Under the pieces are notes generated by a model. That model did not search any database and was not told the origin of the DNA. It saw nothing but the letters and a program-made list of their open reading frames with translations. Shown one piece after another: positions 6,271-12,532 of a stretch of 12,532 bases of DNA (position 1 is the first letter of the stretch; each line of letters starts with the position of its first letter). Both the position numbers and the translations under genes were made by a program. The stretch is taken from assembly GCA_016190785.1 (NCBI GenBank), contig JACPPX010000028.1, positions 1 through 12,532 of the forward strand. Reading direction: 5' to 3'. The stretch is from Chloroflexota bacterium. Its GTDB lineage: Bacteria; Chloroflexota; Anaerolineae; UBA7937; JACPPX01.

Positions 6271-6367
6271 TTTTGTTCCCTCCTCCCTCACCTCCTTTCG
6301 CCTCTGGAACTTATGTATATTTAGGCCCCCTCGCCTATAGAATACACCCTCGTCCCTATCCAGAAGT
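6237..6367 (-). promoter_or_regulatory. Structured 5' leader of the binding-protein mRNA, class unknown
   Basis: The transcript from the promoter just upstream would carry a leader of about 170 nt. Nine or ten bases in, ACTTCTGGAT (6367-6358) pairs perfectly with ATCCAGAAGT (6263-6254), closing a 94-nt loop. Inside are TAGGC/GCCTA with a 6-nt loop (6337-6322) and GTTCC/GGAAC (6310-6275). Directly after the long stem comes TAAGG/CCTTA with a 5-nt loop (6251-6237), then the ribosome site of the gene. A long closing stem near the 5' end with inner hairpins is how many riboswitches and protein-binding leaders are built. I could not match the conserved bases of T-box, glycine, guanidine, ZTP or c-di-GMP elements. 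The loop also holds AAAGGAGGTGA (6298-6288), fully complementary to the 16S rRNA tail. Confidence 0.4.
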
Positions 6368-6382
6368 TCAATGGTAATGGCT

Positions 6383-6411
6383 ATTCTATAATACTACGGT
6401 ATGCTTGTCAA
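6383..6411 (-). promoter_or_regulatory. Sigma70-type promoter of the binding protein/permease operon
   Basis: On the minus strand a perfect -35 TTGACA (6411-6406) and a -10 TAGAAT (6388-6383, one mismatch to TATAAT) are separated by exactly 17 bases. Transcription should start near 6376, about 170 bases before the ATG. The promoter lies 45 bases past the oppF stop with no terminator between, so oppDF transcripts could also run into this operon. The -10 lies within TATAGAATA, which recurs as an inverted copy 37 bases downstream, a possible operator. Confidence 0.85.
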
Positions 6412-6455
6412 GGATAGATTTACCCCGTTTTTGTCTGGACAATTCTGCCGCGGAT

Positions 6456-7439
6456 TTAATAGACCCGGAAGCAGGCCACTTTATGGCCGTTCTCAACATC
6501 TATCAAGTCCGGCTCTACTTCTTTGCAGACATCCATAACTACCGGGCAGCGGGTGCAGAAGTTGCACCCCTTGGGGGGATTGGCCGGGCTGGGCACATCT
6601 CCGGTGAGGATAATTCTCTCCCGCCGCGCCTCCACTGCGGGATCGGGAATGTGCACTGCGGAGAGGAGAGCCTGGGTATAAGGGTTTAAGGGATTGCGGT
6701 ATAACTCATCACTATCCGCTACCTCGAACAATTTGCCCAGATACATCACCCCTACTCGATCGCTGATATGCCGCACCACACTTAGGTCATGGGATATAAA
6801 AAGATAGGTCAAACCATACTTCCCCTGAAGGTCCTGGAGGAGGTTCAGGATCTGGGCACGGATGGAGACATCCAATGCGGCGATAGGCTCATCGCAAACA
6901 ATAAAGGAGGGGTTGAGGGCCAGAGCCCGGGCAATCCCGATGCGCTGCCTTTGGCCGCCGGAGAACTCATGGGGGTAGCGGTTCACAAAGTAGGGGTTGA
7001 GCCCCACCACTTGCAGGAGTTCCTGCACCCGCTCTTTTTTCTGCTTTCCGCGGGCCATGCCGTGCACCTCCAGAGGTTCCCCGATGATCTCCCCCACCGT
7101 CATCCGCGGGTTAAGGGAAGCATAGGGGTCCTGAAAGATCATCTGCATCTTCCGCCGCATGCGGCGGAGCGCTTCCCCGCTCAGTTTGGTTAAGTCCTGG
7201 CCTTCAAAAATCACTTGACCAGCGGTGGGACGGTAGAGCTGGAGGATAGACCGCCCGGTGGTTGTCTTCCCGCATCCGCTCTCCCCCACCAGCCCATAGG
7301 TCTCCCCCCGCCGGATGGTGAAACTGACCCCATCCACCGCTTTGATCATCCCCACCGCCTTTTGGAAGATCACCCCGCGGCTGATGGGGAAGTACATTTT
7401 TAGGTCCCGCACCTCGAGAAGAACATCGTCTTTGGCCAT
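6456..7439 (-). CDS. oppF: Peptide ABC transporter ATPase, OppF/DppF type
   Basis: The 327-residue cytoplasmic ATPase powers the importer by pairing with the OppD-like subunit. Counting from the ATG at 7439, Walker A is GESGCGKTT (52-60), the Q-loop Gln is about 103, the ABC signature FSGGQRQ is 159-165, Walker B FIVCDE is 179-184 and the switch His is about 217 (FISHD). The C-terminal oligo_HPY extension has Cys at 292, 295, 298, 305 and 323 ([14 protein letters not shown], then ACF). In the related DppD of Thermoanaerobacter this region binds an iron-sulfur cluster, so a cluster is plausible here. AAGGG is 9 bases before the 7439 ATG but only 3 before an alternative in-frame ATG at 7445, so I prefer 7439. 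The gene follows oppD by under 20 bases, in the usual D-then-F order. Confidence 0.95.
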   Translation of the reverse strand: MAKDDVLLEVRDLKMYFPISRGVIFQKAVGMIKAVDGVSFTIRRGETYGLVGESGCGKTTTGRSILQLYRPTAGQVIFEGQDLTKLSGEALRRMRRKMQMIFQDPYASLNPRMTVGEIIGEPLEVHGMARGKQKKERVQELLQVVGLNPYFVNRYPHEFSGGQRQRIGIARALALNPSFIVCDEPIAALDVSIRAQILNLLQDLQGKYGLTYLFISHDLSVVRHISDRVGVMYLGKLFEVADSDELYRNPLNPYTQALLSAVHIPDPAVEARRERIILTGDVPSPANPPKGCNFCTRCPVVMDVCKEVEPDLIDVENGHKVACFRVY

Positions 7440-7458
7440 TTTCATCTTCCCTTGGGTA

Positions 7459-8451
7459 TTAGATTGGACGACCGGTGGTCACATCTACCCAGCAAGCGGC
7501 GCGATGGTCAGAATCATAAACCTGCGCATCCAGGGGCGGATTCTCCTCGATACAGCGATCAATGCGAAAAGGGCAACGGGCATAGAAGGGACACCCCTTG
7601 GGGAGAGCGATCAGATCCGGGGGTAACCCTTCGATGGAGACCAGGCGATCGGTCTTTATCTCGTCTAACCGCGGCACACTCCCCAAAAGCCCCAGGGTAT
7701 AGGGGTGGCGGGGATTTTTGTACAGTTCCCCGGCCGAGGCTTCTTCGATAATGTACCCGGCGTACATCACCGCCACCCGGTCGGCGATCCCGGCGATGAT
7801 CCCCAAATCATGGGTGATCCACACCACCGCCATCCCAAACTCATCCTTGAGCCTTTTCACCAGATCTATGATCTGGGCTTGGATAGTGACGTCCAGGGCG
7901 GTAGTTGGCTCATCGGCGATGAGGATATCGGGGTGGCAGGAGAGGCCCATGGCGATCATCACCCGCTGCCGCATCCCCCCACTGAACTGATGGGGGTAGT
8001 CTTCGATCCGATCCTCGGCCTGGGGGATACCCACCGTCTGCAAGAGTTCGGTAGTCCGCTGGCGGGCTTCCTCCTTGTTCATCCCCAGGTGGAGCATGAG
8101 CGCCTCGCTCACCTGCTGGTTGATAGTCAATACCGGGTTGAGGGAAGTCATGGGATCCTGGAAGATCATGGAGATTTTGTTGCCCCGCACCTGACGGATC
8201 TGTTCATCACTGACCTTCAACAGATCTTGGCCATCGAAGAGGACATTACCACCCACGATTTTGCCCGGGGGTTGGGGGATGAGCCGCATCACAGAGAGGA
8301 CGGTAACGCTTTTCCCACATCCACTTTCCCCCACAATCCCCAAGGTTTCTCCCTTATCCAGGTGGAAGGTAACGCCGTTGACCGCCTTTACCACCCCATC
8401 CTGGGTGAAGAACTGGGTCATCAGCTCTTTGACCTCTAAAATATACCCCAC
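7459..8451 (-). CDS. oppD: Peptide ABC transporter ATPase, OppD/DppD type
   Basis: The 330-residue ATPase subunit forms the heterodimer with the OppF-like protein. Walker A is GESGCGKS (41-48), the Q-loop Gln 98, the signature FSGGMRQ (156-162), Walker B ILIADE (176-181) and the switch His 214 (WITHD). The oligo_HPY tail has Cys at 287, 293, 300 and 320 ([15 protein letters not shown], then RAACW), the four-cysteine set known to ligate a [4Fe-4S] cluster in one DppD structure. Length and domain order are normal. Translation starts at a GTG with GGGAGGAG about 6 bases upstream. A perfect consensus promoter lies about 60 bases ahead, so this gene opens the oppDF unit. The ATPases stand before the binding protein and permeases here, whereas many opp operons place them last. 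Confidence 0.95.
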   Translation of the reverse strand: MGYILEVKELMTQFFTQDGVVKAVNGVTFHLDKGETLGIVGESGCGKSVTVLSVMRLIPQPPGKIVGGNVLFDGQDLLKVSDEQIRQVRGNKISMIFQDPMTSLNPVLTINQQVSEALMLHLGMNKEEARQRTTELLQTVGIPQAEDRIEDYPHQFSGGMRQRVMIAMGLSCHPDILIADEPTTALDVTIQAQIIDLVKRLKDEFGMAVVWITHDLGIIAGIADRVAVMYAGYIIEEASAGELYKNPRHPYTLGLLGSVPRLDEIKTDRLVSIEGLPPDLIALPKGCPFYARCPFRIDRCIEENPPLDAQVYDSDHRAACWVDVTTGRPI

Positions 8452-8512
8452 TCTTTCTCCTCCCTATTTTCAGATAAAAATTCGCTCTGCGATCTCGGAT
8501 GGCAACTCGGGG

Positions 8513-8541
8513 ATTATATTGCTCCCCTTTCCCTATGTCAA
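8513..8541 (-). promoter_or_regulatory. Perfect-consensus sigma70 promoter of oppDF
   Basis: On the minus strand TTGACA (8541-8536), a 17-base spacer and TATAAT (8518-8513) match the housekeeping sigma consensus at all twelve positions. The expected start of transcription is near 8506, giving a leader of about 55 bases before the GTG of oppD. The -35 begins 7 bases after the stop of the upstream small gene. Fully consensus promoters are uncommon in bacterial genomes and suggest high, largely unregulated expression unless a repressor acts there. Confidence 0.9.
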
Positions 8542-8548
8542 CCTAGAT

Positions 8549-8884
8549 TTAAAAAGAATGGTTGGGAAGAGCCCGATACAGAGACCACCCCACGAGAATG
8601 GTCTGCTTTTGCTGGTAAAGGGGCCCCAGATGCTTCATTTCCAAAATGGCCCGCGGTGAGGCGTATCTCTCTACCGGCCAGTCCGGTCGCCACACCCCCT
8701 CTTCCAGATGGCGATAAAAAGCGCCGGCCCACCTCGTGGTCCAAGCCCGGCTGGTCTTTGCCACTAGACGAGGGGAGGCGTTTAGCCGCGACCAGATCCC
8801 AAGCCAAACCCGGGGAGAGGGCTCGACATCGGGATAGAGATCCTTAATGGTCCAACGCAAGATCAAATCGAGATCATCTTCCAT
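8549..8884 (-). CDS. Small protein after ECF sigma, possible soluble anti-sigma
   Basis: This 111-residue protein starts 11 bases after the sigma stop, with AAAGGG 5 bases before its ATG, so the two are almost certainly co-translated. Residues 1-35 (MEDDLDLILRWTIKDLYPDV, then EPSPRVWLGIWSRL) are acidic then amphipathic. They resemble the N-terminal 'PSPEVWxxI' helix of short proteins encoded next to ECF sigma factors. The rest is Trp/Arg-rich (RAWTTRWAGAFYRHLEEGVW). It has no membrane segment and no HxxxCxxC zinc anti-sigma motif. The position suggests an anti-sigma or accessory role, but the sequence alone does not prove it. It could also be a lineage-specific protein of other function. An overlapping frame at 8538-8807 on the same strand is less well placed and is taken as a shadow. 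Confidence 0.6.
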   Translation of the reverse strand: MEDDLDLILRWTIKDLYPDVEPSPRVWLGIWSRLNASPRLVAKTSRAWTTRWAGAFYRHLEEGVWRPDWPVERYASPRAILEMKHLGPLYQQKQTILVGWSLYRALPNHSF

Positions 8885-8895
8885 GTTTTCCCTTT

Positions 8896-9459
8896 CTACA
8901 TCGACTCCCGAAGCGGGGCCAGGGCCGGGCCCAATTTATCCCGTAATATCCGCCGCGCATGGTAGAGCCGTGACTTCACCGTGCCCAGCGGACAATTCAG
9001 GATATAGGCGATCTCCCCCAGGGTAAACCCCTGGAGATAGAATAGAATAACCACCAATCGCTGGGAGAGGTTAAGGGAGCGGAGGGCTTCCTCCACTCGG
9101 CGCTTTATCTCCCTCTCCTCCAAGGCCTGCTCCGGTGAAGCGTGGGGGCCGGCCACCAGCCAATCCACCACCTCCTCCAAAGAGAGCGGCCAAAACCTCC
9201 GCTTACCTGCCCAAGTGTAACTCAAATTGACCACAATACGGTGTAACCAAGGACCCAGCGGCTGGGAGAGATCCAGTTTGGAGAGCCGGGAGTAGGCCCG
9301 CAGAAAGCAATCCTGCAGGATCTCCTCCGCGGCTCCCTGGTCCTCGGTGATGGCTAAGGCCGTACGGAAAAGGCTTCGCTTGTACTTCTCATACAGCGCA
9401 GCAAAGGCTGCCTCCTCTCCGGCGAGGAACTGGAGGACCAGCTCCCGATCCTGGCTCAT
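8896..9459 (-). CDS. ECF-type RNA polymerase sigma factor
   Basis: The 187-residue protein is a two-domain extracytoplasmic-function sigma factor. From the ATG at 9459, region 2 spans about 16-85 (ALYEKYKRSLFRTALAITED, then AAEEILQDCFLRAYSRL, then PWLHRIVVN) and contacts the -10 and core polymerase. A linker with PHASPEQALEEREI (105-118) follows. Region 4 spans about 118-170, with the helix-turn-helix FTLGEIAYILNCPLGTVKSR and LYHARRILRDKL. The 9459 start is preferred because AGGAAGGGG lies just upstream and the protein then begins MSQDRELVLQFLAGEEAAF, as most family members do. Upstream in-frame starts (ATG at 9477, TTG at 9498) have weaker sites. It lies 48 bases after a binding-protein gene and 11 before its small partner. 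Its regulon is unknown. Neither promoter in this window looks ECF-type. Confidence 0.93.
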   Translation of the reverse strand: MSQDRELVLQFLAGEEAAFAALYEKYKRSLFRTALAITEDQGAAEEILQDCFLRAYSRLSKLDLSQPLGPWLHRIVVNLSYTWAGKRRFWPLSLEEVVDWLVAGPHASPEQALEEREIKRRVEEALRSLNLSQRLVVILFYLQGFTLGEIAYILNCPLGTVKSRLYHARRILRDKLGPALAPLRESM

Positions 9460-9507
9460 CGCCCCTTCCTGCGCCATTTTACTACACCCCGAAACCAAAG
9501 CAAAGGT

Positions 9508-11172
9508 TCAATTCCCGGAGAAACCCTCCACCCTGGCCAGAGAATACATCGGACCGAGAGGGGTAACCACCAGGTTCTGAACATAGGGTTTGACTAATAT
9601 ATATTGTAGGTCATGAAAAAGGGGAATCCAAGCCACATCCTGGACGATGATCTCTTCTGCCTGACGGTAGAGATCCAGCCTTCGTTCCCGATCTTGCTCC
9701 TCGCGTGCACCCTCAAGGAGTGAATCCACCTCCGGTTGAGAATAGCGGGTGTAATTCCCTTGGCTCACCGAATGGAAGTTTATCTCCAAGAAGTTCTGGG
9801 GGTCCACATAATCCGCCCCCCATCCTAAGAGGAACATCCCCACCTCTCCTTCTCCCAGGGCAGCAAGCAGGGAGGAGAAATCCATGGCTTGCACCTCCAC
9901 GTTTATCCCCAGGATCTCAGCATAACTATCGGCCAGGATCTGGGCCAAACCCGGATCGGCAGAAGCCAGGATAAGGGGAGGAAGGCCCTCCCCGCCACCG
10001 AACTGTGACCCCTCTAAAAGTGCAGTCGCCTTATCCGGGTCAAAGGGAATGCCCGCCAGGTCGGGATTATACCCCGGCATCCCCGGGGGAAGGATCCCCC
10101 AAGCCTCCACCACTGTGCCCCCCAGAACTAAATCCACCAGTCCGCTCTTGGGGGTGGCATAGGCCAGGGCGCGGCGGAGGTCTGGGTCATCATAGGGAGA
10201 GATATTCAAATTGAAGCCAATATAGTAGGTACTCAATCCCGGGACCAGGGAAAGTTCATCCAGGAAGGGGCCGTCTGGATCCTTGACCCGTTCTATATCC
10301 GCGGCCCCCACTTGCACATAATCCAGCTGGCCTTGCTCATACAGGGGCAGGAAATCCCCGCTCAGGATAAATTCCAGTTTTTCTAGACCCACGGCTCCGC
10401 GGTAATACTCTTTATTACCCAGGAGAGAGATGCGCTCCAGGCTGCTCGTACCCCACTTAAAAGGTCCCGTCCCATTAAGGATGGATTCTCCACTTTCCAA
10501 ACTTGTTCTGTCTACCAGGAAAGCAGTAGGATAGGTCAATTTGGCCAGAAAATAGACCACCGGCTCCTGCAAAGTGATCTCCAGGGTGAAATCGTCAACT
10601 ACCACCACCCCCGCAACCTCCCCTGCCTCCCCGGCCAGTTTTTCCCTTACTCCTAAAATATCCCCTAGATAATCCCGGGCGGTGGGAGAGCCTGTGGCTG
10701 GGTCACAGGCTCTTTCGATAGCATACTTGAAATCTTGAGCGGTAGCCTGACGGCCGTCGTGGAAGCGGACATTCTGTCGGAGGTGAAAAGAGTAGGTGCG
10801 CCCATCGGGGCTCACTTCCCAACTTTCTGCTATATCAGGGACAACATTGAGCTCAGCATCAAAGGTGACCAAGCCACTGTAGATAAGGCGAATGTATTCG
10901 ATGGAGCCACTGTCCTGAGCCAGAGCCGGATCTAAGGTAATAGGTGGGGTGCCCGGTACGCGAAGCACATTCTCCGTAGCCCGTTCCGACTCTGGGGATG
11001 GAACAGCCTCCGGACTAGTAGACGGTGTTTGGTCATCAAGCGGAGAGGTGGCAAGAGGAATAAGACCCCGTTCGCTGGCCAGACGGAAAACTATAAATCC
11101 CCCGACCCCTAAGAGGGCCAGGATGAGGATGACAAAGGTGCCAACTATTAACCACTCACGCTTGCTGATCAT
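9508..11172 (-). CDS. Membrane-anchored SBP_bac_5 solute-binding protein, normal domain order
   Basis: The 554-residue extracellular binding protein belongs to the peptide/nickel family (SBP_bac_5). Residues 8-30 form one uncleaved-looking membrane anchor (LIVGTFVILILALLGVGGF) with no lipobox, unlike the lipoprotein at 4419-6206. A Ser/Pro/Glu linker (42-65) leads to the domain in canonical order: PPITLDPALAQDSGS (76-90), ESWEVSPDGRTYSFHLR (116-132), VVVDDFTLEITL (190-201), then LNGTGPFKWG, STYYIGFNLN, GWGADYVDPQNFL and the C-terminal ILVKPYV. No permease or ATPase adjoins it, so it is an orphan that may serve the importer in this window or act as a sensor. It starts 21 bases after the gcvPB stop. 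No clear Shine-Dalgarno precedes the ATG at 11172. It is followed closely by the ECF sigma gene, which suggests a sensing link but does not prove one. Confidence 0.93.
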   Translation of the reverse strand: MISKREWLIVGTFVILILALLGVGGFIVFRLASERGLIPLATSPLDDQTPSTSPEAVPSPESERATENVLRVPGTPPITLDPALAQDSGSIEYIRLIYSGLVTFDAELNVVPDIAESWEVSPDGRTYSFHLRQNVRFHDGRQATAQDFKYAIERACDPATGSPTARDYLGDILGVREKLAGEAGEVAGVVVVDDFTLEITLQEPVVYFLAKLTYPTAFLVDRTSLESGESILNGTGPFKWGTSSLERISLLGNKEYYRGAVGLEKLEFILSGDFLPLYEQGQLDYVQVGAADIERVKDPDGPFLDELSLVPGLSTYYIGFNLNISPYDDPDLRRALAYATPKSGLVDLVLGGTVVEAWGILPPGMPGYNPDLAGIPFDPDKATALLEGSQFGGGEGLPPLILASADPGLAQILADSYAEILGINVEVQAMDFSSLLAALGEGEVGMFLLGWGADYVDPQNFLEINFHSVSQGNYTRYSQPEVDSLLEGAREEQDRERRLDLYRQAEEIIVQDVAWIPLFHDLQYILVKPYVQNLVVTPLGPMYSLARVEGFSGN

Positions 11173-11193
11173 TGTTCGATCAACAGAAATGTC

Positions 11194-12532
11194 TTAACCC
11201 CCAGCTGTGTTCGATGATCCTGTCGCTTCCAGCTTCCAGCGCAGATTAGGGTAACGGGCGGCGGCCACCTCGTCTAAGCGGGATACCGGGGTGGTGTGGG
11301 GGGCAGAGCGGACCGTGCCTGGATTTTCCGCCACTTCACGGGCGATATTCAGGAGAGTATCCGCGAAGGCATCAAGGGTGGCTATACTCTCCGTCTCCGT
11401 GGGTTCGATCATCAGCGCTTCTTCGACAATAAGCGGAAAATAGATAGTGGGAGCATAGAACCCATAATCCAGGAGCCGCTTGGCGATATCCATGGTCCGC
11501 ACCCCCTGCTTCTTTTGGCGGATACCAGAAAGGACGAACTCGTGGAAACAAGATCTTGCAAAGGGCAAATGGTACTCCTCCTGCAGTTTGACACGCAGAT
11601 AATTGGCGGCCAAAACCGCATTCTCGCTCACCTCCCGCAGCCCTTCTCCACCTTGGGAGCGGAGATAAGCATAACCACGCAATTGATTGCCAAAATTCCC
11701 GTAAAAAGCCAGCAGTTTGCCGATGGATTGAGGGCGATCATAATCCAGGTAGAATTGAGGCTCTCCTTTTGCCTCGCGGCGGGCAACAACCGGCACCGGC
11801 AGGAATGGAGCCAGAGCCGCGGTGCAGGCAATGGCCCCCGCCCCCGGCCCACCACCTCCATGGGGAGTGCTGAAGGTCTTGTGCAAATTGTAATGGAGGA
11901 GATCCATACCCAGTTCCCCTGGCCGGGCGATGCCCAGAAGGGCGTTCATATTCGCCCCATCGCAGTACACCAGTCCCCCAACGCGGTGGATGGCCTCGGT
12001 CACCTCCAGAACCTGCTCTTCAAAGAGCCCTAAGGTGTTGGGATTGGTGAGCATCAGGGCCGCGGTCCGCTCATCGACTTTCTGTTTCAGGAGGTGGAGG
12101 TCGATATTGCCCCGAGAATCTGAAGGAATAGTCAGGACTTCGTAGCCGGCCATGGCTGCGGTAGCCGGATTAGTCCCATGGGCCGAGTCCGGGACGAGGA
12201 CCACCTTTCTCAACTCGTCCCCCCGGCTGCGGTGGTAGGCTCCAACCATAAGAATCCCGGTCAGTTCCCCCTGAGCCCCCGCCGCTGGCTGGAGGCTGAC
12301 ATGGGGCAAGCCGGAGATCTCCCCCAGTTGGCTTTGCAACTCGTACATCAGTTGCAAGGCTCCCTGCACCAATGATTCATCGGCATAGGGATGGATCTGA
12401 GCAAAGCCGGGGAAGCGAGCAATGGTTTCATTGACCTTGGGGTTGTATTTCATGGTACAGGAGCCCAGGGGGTAGAAATTGGTGTCTACCGCGAAATTGA
12501 GCTGCGAGAGGCGGGTGAAATGTTGCACCACC
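11194..12532 (-). CDS. gcvPB: Glycine dehydrogenase (decarboxylating) subunit 2, 5' end outside window
   Basis: The frame is open to the window edge, giving about 445 residues of a protein usually near 480-500. The visible [20 protein letters not shown] and [12 protein letters not shown] blocks normally lie some 40 residues in, so the true start is beyond 12532. This is the PLP-binding half of the split P-protein of the glycine cleavage system, which decarboxylates glycine and passes the aminomethyl group to the H-protein lipoyl arm. The diagnostic elements are [11 protein letters not shown], the cofactor-lysine block [18 protein letters not shown], and [13 protein letters not shown]. It should work with GcvPA, GcvT and GcvH, and gcvPA would be expected just upstream, outside the window. 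The protein ends with a short GSSNTAGG tail. The next gene begins 21 bases downstream without a terminator, so read-through into the binding-protein gene is possible. Confidence 0.96.
   Translation of the reverse strand, partial: VVQHFTRLSQLNFAVDTNFYPLGSCTMKYNPKVNETIARFPGFAQIHPYADESLVQGALQLMYELQSQLGEISGLPHVSLQPAAGAQGELTGILMVGAYHRSRGDELRKVVLVPDSAHGTNPATAAMAGYEVLTIPSDSRGNIDLHLLKQKVDERTAALMLTNPNTLGLFEEQVLEVTEAIHRVGGLVYCDGANMNALLGIARPGELGMDLLHYNLHKTFSTPHGGGGPGAGAIACTAALAPFLPVPVVARREAKGEPQFYLDYDRPQSIGKLLAFYGNFGNQLRGYAYLRSQGGEGLREVSENAVLAANYLRVKLQEEYHLPFARSCFHEFVLSGIRQKKQGVRTMDIAKRLLDYGFYAPTIYFPLIVEEALMIEPTETESIATLDAFADTLLNIAREVAENPGTVRSAPHTTPVSRLDEVAAARYPNLRWKLEATGSSNTAGG

Noticed and set aside
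6207..6376. T-box or other known riboswitch in the leader
   Set aside because: I looked for the T-box core (AGGGTGGNACCGCG-like) and the cores of glycine, guanidine, ZTP and c-di-GMP elements and saw none. The leader is reported as unclassified.
6412..6455. Terminator between oppF and the next promoter
   Set aside because: The only palindrome, TTGTC-CA-GACAA, has a two-base loop and is followed by A residues on the transcribed strand, so it does not resemble an intrinsic terminator.
8538..8807. Alternative minus-strand frame of 89 codons inside the small gene after the sigma factor
   Set aside because: It lacks a ribosome site and a position next to the sigma stop. The frame 8549-8884 has both.
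9460..9510. Autoregulatory ECF-type promoter (TTGAACC) before the sigma gene
   Set aside because: A GAACC-like -35 is present, but no convincing -10 partner at about 16-17 bases. The match overlaps the stop region of the preceding gene and may be chance.
1..12532. CRISPR arrays, tRNA or rRNA genes, insertion sequences
   Set aside because: No regularly spaced repeats, transposase motifs, terminal inverted repeats or RNA-gene sequences were recognised on either strand.

Overview
The window is a bacterial chromosomal segment with every convincing gene on the minus strand. Reading in the direction of transcription (high to low coordinates) the order is: 3' part of gcvPB (glycine decarboxylase subunit 2), a membrane-anchored extracellular solute-binding protein, an ECF sigma factor with a small 111-residue partner, two ABC ATPases (oppD- and oppF-like), a long leader region, a lipoprotein solute-binding protein, two permeases (dppB- and dppC-like), a hairpin terminator, a beta-propeller-like protein with a membrane C-terminus, and the start of a small lipoprotein. 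Strong purine-rich ribosome sites, a Pro/Thr-rich lipoprotein linker and a split glycine decarboxylase (gcvPB type) fit a Gram-positive-like or Chloroflexota-type bacterium. Chloroflexota is my best guess, from style rather than from a marker gene.

The core (2305-8451) is a complete peptide/oligopeptide (PepT/Opp-Dpp family) importer: two ATPases, a binding lipoprotein and two permeases. It is split into two transcription units, each with its own sigma70-type promoter: a perfect TTGACA-17-TATAAT before oppD and TTGACA-17-TAGAAT before the binding-protein gene. No terminator is visible between the units, so read-through is possible.

The most unusual feature is the lipoprotein binding protein (4419-6206). 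Its segments are in circularly permuted order. The lobe that normally begins the mature protein (PPTLD, then YEVSEDGTVYT, then WSDGTP, ending GAPEFNSGEAVE) is at the C-terminus, and the segment that normally follows it (VGLRAVDDFTLEITL) comes directly after the signal peptide and linker. The second binding protein of the same family in this window (9508-11172) has the normal order and serves as an internal control. Next to the permuted gene lies a decayed copy of the last 34 codons of dppB, with 47 of its terminal 48 bases identical to the intact gene. The locus has therefore been rearranged. The leader upstream of the permuted gene also has unexplained structure: a perfect 10-bp stem enclosing 94 nt, internal hairpins, an 11-nt perfect match to the anti-Shine-Dalgarno, and a possible 24-codon leader ORF overlapping the start.

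No stretch longer than 300 bases lacks a gene. No tRNA, rRNA, CRISPR array or insertion sequence was recognised.
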